Source: an uncultured Campylobacter sp.
Lineage (GTDB): Bacteria > Campylobacterota > Campylobacteria > Campylobacterales > Campylobacteraceae
Reading direction: 5' to 3'
DNA: 6,257 nt
Assembly: GCA_938041615.1 (NCBI GenBank)
Contig: CALISV010000347.1
Location: forward strand, 1-6,257
Below, piece by piece: positions 1 to 5,481 of the stretch (positions are counted from its first letter, which is position 1; each line of letters starts with the position of its first letter). The position numbers and the translations under genes were made by a program. The notes beneath the pieces were generated by a model. The model saw only the letters and a program-made list of their open reading frames with translations. It did no database searches and was not told the DNA's origin.

Positions 1-696
1 CTCGCTAGTAGGTATCAGATATAGATCCTCGCCCTGAGCCTTGTATAGATCGTCTTCAAATTTAGGCAACTGTCCGGTGCCGTAAAGCGTGTTTGCATTT
101 ACCAAAAACGGTACGTTAACCAGCTCAAAGCCGCGCGCGTTGTTAAAGTCGATCATGTAGTTAACTAGGGCTCTTGATAGGCGCGCTCCCATGCCCTTTA
201 GCACGCAAAAGCGCGAGCCTGAAAGCTTAACTCCGCGCTCAAAATCAAGCCAGCCTAAGCTCTCGCCAAGCTCCCAGTGTTCTTTCGGTGTAAAGTCAAA
301 TTTTGCCGGCTCAAGCACGGTTTTTACGCAGACGTTATCGTCCTCGTCCTTGCCAAACGGCACGTCGTCGTCGGTGATATTTGGCACGCAGCTTGCGATG
401 TTTTCTAGCTTTTCCTCGTATGCGCGCACGATATCGGCAGCATCGCCCATCGCCGTTTTGTTTAAATTTAGCTCGTTTTTTAGCTCATCGGTGTTCTCGC
501 CGTTTCTGGCCTTTATGCCCAGCTCCTTGCTCTTAGCGTTTTGGATCGCTTGGAAATTTTCTAGCGCTTGACGCTTGGCTTTTAGCTCGTTAAACGTCGT
601 CAAAAGCTCGTTTAAAACCTCGGGCTTTACGTTTTTTCCTTGTAATTTTTTTACGAACTCGTCGTAGCGCGTGTCGAGTAGTTTTAGATTTATCAT
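1..696 (-). CDS. serS: Seryl-tRNA synthetase, N-terminal part (cut by window start)
   Basis: Cytosolic class II aminoacyl-tRNA synthetase that charges tRNA-Ser (and tRNA-Sec where present) with serine. Only the first 232 codons are in the window; the family is usually a little over 400 residues, so catalytic motifs 2 and 3 lie outside. Visible are the charged, helical tRNA-binding arm (about residues 25-105, with ELKAKRQ and DELKNEL segments). The start of the catalytic domain follows, with motif 1 around [15 protein letters not shown] (170-184), then [17 protein letters not shown] (202-218) and LIPTSE (227-232), all typical of SerRS. The start is ATG at 696-694, preceded by AAAGGA that overlaps the stop of the upstream membrane-protein gene (9-base gap), so it is probably co-transcribed and perhaps translationally coupled. 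No frameshift is seen. Identification by motif and overall similarity is secure. Confidence 0.96.
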   Translation of the reverse strand, partial: MINLKLLDTRYDEFVKKLQGKNVKPEVLNELLTTFNELKAKRQALENFQAIQNAKSKELGIKARNGENTDELKNELNLNKTAMGDAADIVRAYEEKLENIASCVPNITDDDVPFGKDEDDNVCVKTVLEPAKFDFTPKEHWELGESLGWLDFERGVKLSGSRFCVLKGMGARLSRALVNYMIDFNNARGFELVNVPFLVNANTLYGTGQLPKFEDDLYKAQGEDLYLIPTSE

Positions 697-705
697 TTTT
701 ATCCT

Positions 706-1146
706 TTATACTATAAACATAACTTTAGCAAATATCACGATGATCGCCGCCGCCGCAAACGCAAACGGGTGGATATTGCCTAGAGGGCTAGGGCGTTTTA
801 GTATAAATTTACACGTGAGATTGGTCGCTACCGCCGCAAATATCAACATCGCCAAAATAACCTTTATCATAAAGACGATTTGTAAATTCGACTCAAAATA
901 TCCGCCGGCTTTCGAGCCGACCCAGCTACTCATCATCATGCCGCCCGTTAGTACTAAAAGCAGCACGCAAAGCGGCATGATTTTTATCGCGACGCTTGAG
1001 ATGGCTTGCTGCGCTTTTTGCGCTATTTCCGCGGGCAGTTTGGCCTTGGCTCTTGAAAAAATAATCACGTCGAAAAATAAAAATCCGACGAAAATGATAG
1101 CGCAGATTAGGTGAATAAGCTGCGCGTAAGGGTAGATTGCTTGCAT
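706..1146 (-). CDS. Small four-helix integral membrane protein, CopD/HemJ-like, function unknown
   Basis: A 146-residue hydrophobic protein with four predicted membrane helices at about residues 9-31, 50-72, 88-112 and 126-146, and short polar loops between them. Seen: His12 in helix 1, Arg32 at its end, a TGG turn at 67-69, Lys95 in helix 3 and His126 at the start of helix 4. The size, helix number and His-in-helix-1/Lys-in-helix-3 pattern resemble small CopD-domain (copper resistance D) and HemJ-type proteins. I do not recognise the exact family, and no substrate can be assigned. It starts with ATG at 1146-1144 behind a good AAAGGA (1152-1157), 16 bases after the trpS stop, and its TAA overlaps the serS ribosome-binding site, so it sits inside a trpS-serS transcript. 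As I recall, C. jejuni has trpS and serS adjacent without this gene. Copper transport or a haem/porphyrin role are possibilities only. Confidence 0.88.
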   Translation of the reverse strand: MQAIYPYAQLIHLICAIIFVGFLFFDVIIFSRAKAKLPAEIAQKAQQAISSVAIKIMPLCVLLLVLTGGMMMSSWVGSKAGGYFESNLQIVFMIKVILAMLIFAAVATNLTCKFILKRPSPLGNIHPFAFAAAAIIVIFAKVMFIV

Positions 1147-1162
1147 TTTTTTCCTTTAAAAT

Positions 1163-2128
1163 TTATTTGTATATGCCCGTTGCGGCGCGTATTTTTTCCA
1201 TTATCGGCGCTGCGACGGCTTGCGCTTTTTTCGCGCCTTCGTTTAAAATTTCATCCACTTCGCCCGCGTGATTTAGATAATAATCAAATTTCTCTCTCGC
1301 GTCTGCAAAATACTCCCAAACCAGCTCGTTTAGATACGCCTTAAAGTGTCCGTGTCCTTCGCCGCCTCGCTCATATCTAGCCTGCAAGTCGCGCTGTCCG
1401 TCCTCGTCTAGGAATAATTTAGCGATATTATAGACGTTGCAGTTTTGCCACTGCTTAGGCGCTTCAAGCGGTTCAGAGGTCGTCACGATACTTGAAATTT
1501 GCTTTTTTAGCTCTTTGGCGCCGGCGAAAATATCTATCGTGTTGCCGTAGCTTTTGCTCATTTTCGCGCCGTCTGTGCCGGGCACGGTTGCTACGTTTTC
1601 ATCGACTTTGTACTCCGGCAGGACGAAGAGCTCGCCGTGCTCGTTGTTAAATTTGATCGCGATGTCGCGCGCGATCTCGACGTGTTGGATCTGATCCTTG
1701 CCCACGGGCACGACCTGCGCGCCGTATAGCAGGATATCGGCCGCCATCAAAACCGGGTAACTAAAAAGCCCGTGATGCGAGGTAAGGCCCTTTGCGACCT
1801 TGTCCTTGTAGCTGTGAGCGCGCTCTAGCAGGCCCATAGGCGTGTATTGACTCAGTATCCAGTAGAGCTCTAAAACCTCTTTGACGTCGCTTTGCACCCA
1901 AAATACGCTCTTTTGCGGGTCGATGCCCAGCGACAAAAACGCGCTCGCCGCCTCATAAGTGTTTTGTTTTAGCTTCCCTGCGTCGGCGACCGAGGTCATC
2001 GCGTGGTAGTTTGCGATAAACATAAACATCTCGCTTTGCCCTTGCGCCTCAACCATTTGTTTGATCGAGGCGAAGTAGTTGCCTAGGTGTAGTTTGCCGC
2101 TTGGTTGCAAACCCGTTAGTACTCTCAT
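1163..2128 (-). CDS. trpS: Tryptophanyl-tRNA synthetase
   Basis: Cytosolic class Ic synthetase that activates tryptophan with ATP and transfers it to tRNA-Trp. At 321 residues it has the usual length for compact bacterial TrpRS. The Rossmann fold opens with GLQPSGKLHLGNY (6-18), which contains the HIGH-equivalent HLGN. MAADIL (128-133) includes the Asp131 expected to read the indole nitrogen. VGKDQIQH (142-149) and the KMSKS loop (189-193, followed by SYGNTI) complete the ATP site. The C-terminal helical region runs from about 215 and binds the anticodon. The ATG at 2128-2126 is right because the conserved TGLQPSG begins only four residues later. Its ribosome-binding site is weak (AAAGAGAG). 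A 409-base gap separates it from aroK upstream, and the CopD-like gene and serS follow within 16 and 9 bases. All key residues are present. Confidence 0.98.
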   Translation of the reverse strand: MRVLTGLQPSGKLHLGNYFASIKQMVEAQGQSEMFMFIANYHAMTSVADAGKLKQNTYEAASAFLSLGIDPQKSVFWVQSDVKEVLELYWILSQYTPMGLLERAHSYKDKVAKGLTSHHGLFSYPVLMAADILLYGAQVVPVGKDQIQHVEIARDIAIKFNNEHGELFVLPEYKVDENVATVPGTDGAKMSKSYGNTIDIFAGAKELKKQISSIVTTSEPLEAPKQWQNCNVYNIAKLFLDEDGQRDLQARYERGGEGHGHFKAYLNELVWEYFADAREKFDYYLNHAGEVDEILNEGAKKAQAVAAPIMEKIRAATGIYK

Positions 2129-2185
2129 TTTTCTCTCTTTCTTATTGCTACGCGTCGTCTTTTGGGTGTCTTTGAATGAGTTTGC

Positions 2186-2232
2186 AAAAATTTAGCTCGG
2201 CGGACTATATGTCCAGCCTACGCTAAATTTTT
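2186..2232. repeat. Nested hairpin upstream of trpS
   Basis: The outer arms AAAAATTTAGC (2186-2196) and GCTAAATTTTT (2222-2232) are perfect 11-base reverse complements. Inside, the arms GGAC (2202-2205) and GTCC (2211-2214) flank a TATAT loop. On the minus strand an extra GGC/GCC pairing with one bulged base extends this inner stem, giving about 18 paired bases. An A-tract on one side and a T-tract on the other would suit a bidirectional intrinsic terminator. It could instead be a structured trpS leader (58 bases before the trpS start) or a copy of a dispersed genomic repeat. The structure is read directly; its function is unknown. Confidence 0.65.
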
Positions 2233-2275
2233 ACTGCACAGCATTCAAATCCATCTCAAAATACTTCCGCTTTAA

Positions 2276-2281
2276 ATTTTA
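2276..2281 (-). promoter_or_regulatory. Candidate -10 box for trpS
   Basis: Minus-strand TAAAAT preceded by TTG resembles an extended -10 element of the vegetative sigma factor. Transcription would start near 2269 and carry the 2186-2232 hairpin in the leader. The region is so AT-rich that chance matches are common, so this is weak; trpS may instead be read from the der promoter. Confidence 0.25.
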
Positions 2282-2351
2282 CAATCTGCAAATTTAAAAA
2301 TTTTTTATCTGTCTTTTTTGTTATAAATTTTGCAATTCGTTAAATTTAGAC

Positions 2352-2380
2352 TCGAATTTTTAACTCGCTTAAAAATTCGA
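2352..2380. repeat. Perfect 12-base inverted repeat with 5-base loop
   Basis: TCGAATTTTTAA (2352-2363) and TTAAAAATTCGA (2369-2380) are exact reverse complements around the loop CTCGC. The stem is AT-rich and symmetrical, so it could fold in RNA from either strand. It lies in the middle of the aroK-trpS gap. It may be part of a termination region or a repeat unit; no protein-binding consensus is recognised. Confidence 0.55.
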
Positions 2381-2501
2381 CGTTTACCGTTTAAATTTCA
2401 GCGACACAAACCGCTCCGAATTTTCACGCCGATACAGCCAAACGCTCTCGCATTAAATTTAAACCGCTCAAATTTAAAAATAGAAATTTAAAGCCTCAAA
2501 T

Positions 2502-2525
2502 TTGAAATTTGCGCTCAAATTTCAA
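2502..2525 (-). terminator. Possible weak terminator hairpin after aroK
   Basis: TTGAAATTTG (2502-2511) and CAAATTTCAA (2516-2525) pair perfectly across a 4-base loop, starting 13 bases beyond the aroK stop on the minus strand. The stem is AT-rich and is followed by only a short T-run (ATTT), so as an intrinsic terminator it would be weak. Its position supports an end of the der-aroK message here. It could equally be a chance product of the dense AAATTT hexamers. Confidence 0.35.
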
Positions 2526-2537
2526 CCTAAATTTTAC

Positions 2538-3053
2538 TTAATCCTTTTTTATTTTTTCTAAAATCTCTTTCGCGACTTGCTCCAGCTCCTTGCCTTCGAC
2601 GTCGATTATGAGATCGGCGACGCTTTTATACATCTTTTTTCTCTCGCCAAAAAGCTTTTTAGCCGCGTTTAGATCGCGCAAAAGCGGGCGTTTAGCGTAG
2701 TGCATCTGCGCTTCGCCGCTCTCGTCGATTCGCTTTAAAATCGCCTCGAAACTTGATTTTAGATAGATGATTTTTCCGATTTTTTTAAGGCCCTTGACCT
2801 TTGCAAAGCCGCCGCCGGCAGCTATCACCGAGGATTTTACGTTTTTGGCTAGCTTTTTAGCGAGTTTTGCCTCGCATTTTCTAAAATACTCCTCGCCTTT
2901 TTTCTCGAAAATTTCTTTAACTTTTAAATTTTGCTCGCTTTCGATCAGCTCGTCGGTGTCCAAAAACAGTTTGCCCGTTTTTTTCGCGATGTGCCTTGCT
3001 ACCGTGCCTTTGCCGACGCCCATAAAGCCGATGAAAACTAAATTTTTACTCAC
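2538..3053 (-). CDS. aroK: Shikimate kinase
   Basis: Cytosolic enzyme of the shikimate pathway that phosphorylates shikimate at O3 using ATP, on the way to chorismate and the aromatic amino acids. The 171 residues match the family length. Seen: the P-loop GFMGVGKGT (9-17), DTD (32-34, with Asp34 for shikimate and Mg), Arg58, the shikimate-binding GGG (80-82), the lid arginine in KRPLL (121-125) and Arg138 in ERKKMY, the expected second shikimate arginine. The C-terminus is very lysine-rich. The start is GTG at 3053-3051: the conserved N-terminus begins immediately, an upstream AGGGA (3058-3062) is well placed, and no ATG is available there. The first eight bases overlap the end of der in another frame (GTGAGTAA carries the der stop), so translation is probably coupled to der. 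Confidence 0.97.
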   Translation of the reverse strand: MSKNLVFIGFMGVGKGTVARHIAKKTGKLFLDTDELIESEQNLKVKEIFEKKGEEYFRKCEAKLAKKLAKNVKSSVIAAGGGFAKVKGLKKIGKIIYLKSSFEAILKRIDESGEAQMHYAKRPLLRDLNAAKKLFGERKKMYKSVADLIIDVEGKELEQVAKEILEKIKKD

Positions 3054-4449
3054 TTTTTCCCTCGTTTTCCTCGTCCGAGCCGCTACGATTTTTAGGTATC
3101 AGCACGATCGGTGTGCCTGATAGCTCGAATTTCTCGCGCAGTTTATTCGTTAAGTAGCGCTTATAGCTAAAGTGCAGGGCGCGCGGACGGTTCATCACTA
3201 GCGCGATCTTAGGAGGCGCGAAACCAAACTGCACTGCGTAGTAAATTTTCACACTTTTTCCCTTTTCGCGCGGTATCGGATGCGCTTTTACCGCCTCTTC
3301 GATAGCTTCGTTTAGCCTTGCGGTTTGGATTTTTTGCGTGTAGTTTTTGTAAACTTCTAAAATAAGCGGGTAAATTTTATGCACTCTTTTGCCGCCCAGA
3401 GCCGAAACGCTGATGATCGGCGCGTAGGCTAGAAATTTAAATTTATCCCTGATCTCGCGGCTAAATTTATCAAAATCTTCCTCGCTTTTGTCCCATTTGT
3501 TTAGCACGATTATGACGCCGAGCTCAAATTTGGCCGCAAGGCCCGCGATGCGCTCGTCAAGCTCGGTTAGCGGCTCGGAGCTATCAAGTACCAAAAGCGC
3601 GATGTCGGCGAGCTCTAGCGCAGACTCCGTGCGGTTTAGCGCGTATCTTTCGATGCCCTCTATCTTGCCGCGTTTTCTGATTCCCGCGGTATCGACGAAC
3701 TCAAAAACCCTATCCTCATAGACGAAAGTTTCGTTTACCGGGTCTATCGTCGTGCCGGCTACGTCGCTCACGACCGCGCGAGATTCTTTTACGAGTGCGT
3801 TTAGAAGCGAGCTTTTGCCGACGTTTACGCGTCCGATGATGCCTACTTGGATATTTTTGCGTTCATAATCCTCGCTGGCTGACATCTCCCTAATCACCTC
3901 GCCGTCGTCGCCGAAATTTTCCAAAAACTCGTCCAAATCCTCGCCTACGTCAGGGCGGATCTCGTCTTTTAGTTGCTTATAGATCCAGTCTGCTAGTTCG
4001 TCGATGCCTGCGTTGTGGCTGACTGAGATAGCAAAGCTCGTTTTTGCGCCGAAATTTGCAAACTCGTAGCTTCGCAGCTCGTCTTTTTTGCTATCTATTT
4101 TGTTGATTACGAGCGCGGTGGGTAAATTTAGCTTTAAAAGTGCGTAGTATAGGCCTTTGTCCTCGTCGCTAGGCATCATTTTGCCGTCGACCATAAAGAT
4201 GATGGCGTCCGAGCTTCTAGCTTCGGCTAGGGTTTTTGCCTTGACGTTTTTAAAGAGTTCGCTACTATCGTCCAGTCCGCCGCTGTCGATCAAAACGCAG
4301 CTTCTGTCGTAAATTTCTATAATCGTTTTGTTTGTATCTCGCGTCGTACCGCTAACGTCGCTGGTAATGGCTATACGTCTGCCGGCTAGGCGGTTAAAGA
4401 GCGAGCTTTTGCCGACGTTTGGCTTGCCGACTAAAATTATCTTTTGCAA
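3046..4449 (-). CDS. der: Ribosome-assembly GTPase Der (EngA), tandem GTPase domains
   Basis: Essential double GTPase that acts in maturation of the large (50S) ribosomal subunit. Length is 467 residues, near the family norm. G domain 1: GKPNVGKSS (8-16), GTTRD (34-38), DSGG (55-58), NKID (116-119). An acidic linker covers about 165-198. G domain 2: GRVNVGKSS (206-214), GTTID (232-236), DTAG (253-256), NKWD (317-320). The C-terminal KH-like RNA-binding domain covers about 365-450. In domain 2 the usual arginine of the GTTRD switch I is isoleucine; I believe this also occurs in relatives but cannot verify it. The start is TTG at 4449-4447: AAGGGA lies 5 bases upstream, an in-frame TAA at 4461-4459 excludes a longer form, and the P-loop begins at residue 8. 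First gene of the leftward block, overlapping aroK; divergent from the transporter gene. Confidence 0.97.
   Translation of the reverse strand: MQKIILVGKPNVGKSSLFNRLAGRRIAITSDVSGTTRDTNKTIIEIYDRSCVLIDSGGLDDSSELFKNVKAKTLAEARSSDAIIFMVDGKMMPSDEDKGLYYALLKLNLPTALVINKIDSKKDELRSYEFANFGAKTSFAISVSHNAGIDELADWIYKQLKDEIRPDVGEDLDEFLENFGDDGEVIREMSASEDYERKNIQVGIIGRVNVGKSSLLNALVKESRAVVSDVAGTTIDPVNETFVYEDRVFEFVDTAGIRKRGKIEGIERYALNRTESALELADIALLVLDSSEPLTELDERIAGLAAKFELGVIIVLNKWDKSEEDFDKFSREIRDKFKFLAYAPIISVSALGGKRVHKIYPLILEVYKNYTQKIQTARLNEAIEEAVKAHPIPREKGKSVKIYYAVQFGFAPPKIALVMNRPRALHFSYKRYLTNKLREKFELSGTPIVLIPKNRSGSDEENEGKSE
3058..3062 (-). promoter_or_regulatory. Ribosome-binding site deciding the aroK GTG start
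   Basis: Minus-strand AGGGA within the last der codons lies 4 bases before GTG at 3053. With the 8-base overlap, it supports re-initiation by ribosomes finishing der. Confidence 0.6.
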
Positions 4450-4454
4450 AATTT

Positions 4455-4460
4455 TCCCTT
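4455..4460 (-). promoter_or_regulatory. Ribosome-binding site deciding the der TTG start
   Basis: Minus-strand AAGGGA lies 5 bases before TTG at 4449. The in-frame stop at 4461-4459 overlaps this site, so no upstream start codon can be used. Confidence 0.75.
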
Positions 4461-4479
4461 AAAAATCCCGTCATATTTA

Positions 4480-4494
4480 CGGCGAAGTTCGCCG
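4480..4494. promoter_or_regulatory. Short GC-rich palindrome in the der leader
   Basis: CGGCGAAGTTCGCCG is a perfect palindrome around a central base (7-base arms). It lies between the der -10 box and the der start, so it would be in the der 5' leader. It could be an operator or a tiny RNA hairpin (5-base stem, 5-base loop). No known operator is recognised. Confidence 0.35.
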
Positions 4495-4506
4495 CGCTAA
4501 ATCCCA

Positions 4507-4512
4507 ATTATA
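4507..4512 (-). promoter_or_regulatory. -10 box of the der promoter
   Basis: On the minus strand this is a perfect TATAAT preceded by TTTG, in AT-rich surroundings and with no recognisable -35 box, as is usual for the vegetative sigma factor of Campylobacter. The predicted transcript start is near 4500, giving a leader of about 50 bases before the der TTG. It probably drives der-aroK, and possibly the genes beyond. Confidence 0.65.
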
Positions 4513-4534
4513 CAAATTTTTTGCTTACATTGTT

Positions 4535-4563
4535 TATAAATTTAAGCCGTTTTGCATTACAAT
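4535..4563 (+). promoter_or_regulatory. Candidate -10 boxes for the transporter-kdsA unit
   Basis: Two five-of-six matches to TATAAT lie upstream of the transporter gene: TATAAA at 4535-4540 and TACAAT at 4558-4563. The second has an upstream TTTTG and would give a leader of under 20 bases that still contains the ribosome-binding site. I cannot choose between them. Both lie within 60 bases of the divergent der -10 box, so the two promoters may interfere with each other. Confidence 0.35.
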
Positions 4564-4575
4564 ACGCCTAAATTT

Positions 4576-4581
4576 AAAGGA
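4576..4581 (+). promoter_or_regulatory. Ribosome-binding site deciding the transporter TTG start
   Basis: AAAGGA lies 6 bases before TTG at 4588-4590. It supports that start over the in-frame TTG at 4552, which has no such site, and over the first in-frame ATG at 4630, which would cut into the first membrane helix. Confidence 0.7.
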
Positions 4582-4587
4582 AAAATT

Positions 4588-5481
4588 TTGTTTCGTAGAT
4601 ACGTTTTGCACCATTTGGGCGCTTATTATATGATCATCGCGTGTATGTTTTTTGCCGCCGTCGGAGGCTTTGCGAAGGTTTTGAGCGAGCAGATGTCTAG
4701 TATCGAGGTCGTATTTTTTAGAAATGCCGTCGGTCTTGCTATCGTGCTTTACGCGATTTACAAAAGGCCGCCGACGCACCAAAAAGGCGGGCAGCTTTTC
4801 GTGCTGATGTTTCGCGGATTTATCGGTACGATCGCGCTTTTTGCTCTTTTTTACAACATCGCTCATATAAATTTAGGCGCTGCTTATACTTTTCAAAAAA
4901 CCAGCCCCATTTTCACGGCGATTTTTGCGGCGATTTTCTTAAAAGAAGCGCTTAGCAAAAAGGGCTGGGGCGCGATATTTCTGGGCTTTATCGGCATACT
5001 TTTTATCATCCAGCCAAATTTAGGCATCAGCAAAACCGACTGGCTGGGTCTTTGGAGCGGCGTGGGGGCGGCGCTTGCTATGCTTAGCGTCAGAACCCTG
5101 CGCAAAAGCTACGATACGAGCGTCATCGTGCTTAGCTTTATGGCGTGGGGAACGGCCCTGCCGATGCTTTTGATGGGCGTTGCGGAGCGGGTCAAATTTG
5201 AGCCTCTGGATTTCTTGCTTTCGCCGTTTGTGGCGCCGAATTTTAAAGGCGTAATCCTAATCGTGCTAATGGGGCTTGCGGGCTATTTTTTCCAGTTTTA
5301 TATGACGAAGGCGTATGCGGCGAGCAAAAAGGCGGGCTCGGTCGCCGCGATAAGCTATATGGACGTCGTATTTTCGCTAGTAGTGGGCTTTTTTATGGGC
5401 GATACGCTACCTAATGCGGCGGCGTTTTTTGGTATAATGCTGGTCGTTATCAGCGGAATAATCGTAGCAAGGGAGAGATGA
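4588..5481 (+). CDS. EamA/DMT-superfamily transporter, 10 membrane helices
   Basis: Inner-membrane protein of the drug/metabolite transporter superfamily, probably a small-molecule carrier; the substrate cannot be told. With the TTG start it has 297 residues and about ten hydrophobic segments, near 12-32, 39-58, 71-90, 96-118, 126-143, 152-168, 178-198, 221-240, 250-268 and 276-294. This is the tandem EamA-domain layout. Typical features are EVVFFRN (40-46) in helix 2, FRGFIGT (75-81), [17 protein letters not shown] (98-114) in helix 4 and LKEALS (118-123). In the second repeat the corresponding region is [18 protein letters not shown] (248-265). The ends of helices 1 and 2 carry basic residues, fitting a cytoplasmic N-terminus. 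From memory, C. jejuni has an EamA-type membrane protein (Cj0385c) at this place, also beside kdsA and der. The stop overlaps the kdsA start by one base, so the two are co-expressed. A role in envelope precursor transport is suggested only by that neighbour. Confidence 0.92.
   Translation: MFRRYVLHHLGAYYMIIACMFFAAVGGFAKVLSEQMSSIEVVFFRNAVGLAIVLYAIYKRPPTHQKGGQLFVLMFRGFIGTIALFALFYNIAHINLGAAYTFQKTSPIFTAIFAAIFLKEALSKKGWGAIFLGFIGILFIIQPNLGISKTDWLGLWSGVGAALAMLSVRTLRKSYDTSVIVLSFMAWGTALPMLLMGVAERVKFEPLDFLLSPFVAPNFKGVILIVLMGLAGYFFQFYMTKAYAASKKAGSVAAISYMDVVFSLVVGFFMGDTLPNAAAFFGIMLVVISGIIVARER
5469..5475 (+). promoter_or_regulatory. Ribosome-binding site deciding the kdsA start
   Basis: AAGGGAG, inside the last codons of the transporter gene, lies 5 bases before ATG at 5481 but only 2 before the tandem ATG at 5478. 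The second ATG is therefore preferred; the difference is one residue. Confidence 0.6.

Larger units (their letters stand above)
2129..2537. other. Gene-free, AAATTT-rich spacer between aroK and trpS
   Basis: This 409-base stretch holds no credible gene: open frames are at most a couple of dozen codons and lack ribosome-binding sites. It contains 15 copies of the self-complementary hexamer AAATTT by my count, the densest part being 2455-2534 with seven copies. It also holds three inverted repeats (2186-2232, 2352-2380, 2502-2525), annotated separately. It is unusual because every other junction in this leftward cluster is an overlap or under 20 bases. It probably holds the end of the der-aroK message and a promoter or leader for trpS; both roles are inferred. 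Confidence 0.8.

Noticed and set aside
191..571. 126-codon plus-strand open frame
   Set aside because: It lies entirely antisense to serS, is rich in Ser/Phe as expected from reading that gene backwards, and has no ribosome-binding site or family resemblance.
671..1114. 147-codon plus-strand open frame opposite the membrane protein
   Set aside because: The minus-strand frame has a good ribosome-binding site, four clear membrane helices and operon-like spacing; the plus frame has none of these and also runs into serS.
2177..2227. 16-codon plus-strand micro-frame (ATG to TAA) spanning the trpS-upstream hairpin
   Set aside because: There is no ribosome-binding site and it is largely dictated by the inverted repeat; a leader peptide would need to be on the minus strand, and it has no tryptophan codons.
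2129..2300. T-box or trp-type attenuator controlling trpS
   Set aside because: T-boxes are a feature of Gram-positive bacteria; no T-box core sequence and no leader peptide with tryptophan codons is visible on the minus strand.
4552..4587. Longer transporter form starting at TTG 4552
   Set aside because: No ribosome-binding site precedes it, and its 12 extra codons read through the AAAGGA site and a candidate -10 box.
4534..4866. 110-codon minus-strand open frame with a lysine/arginine-rich start
   Set aside because: It is antisense to the transporter gene and covers the divergent promoter region; its composition is what the reverse of a membrane-protein gene gives.
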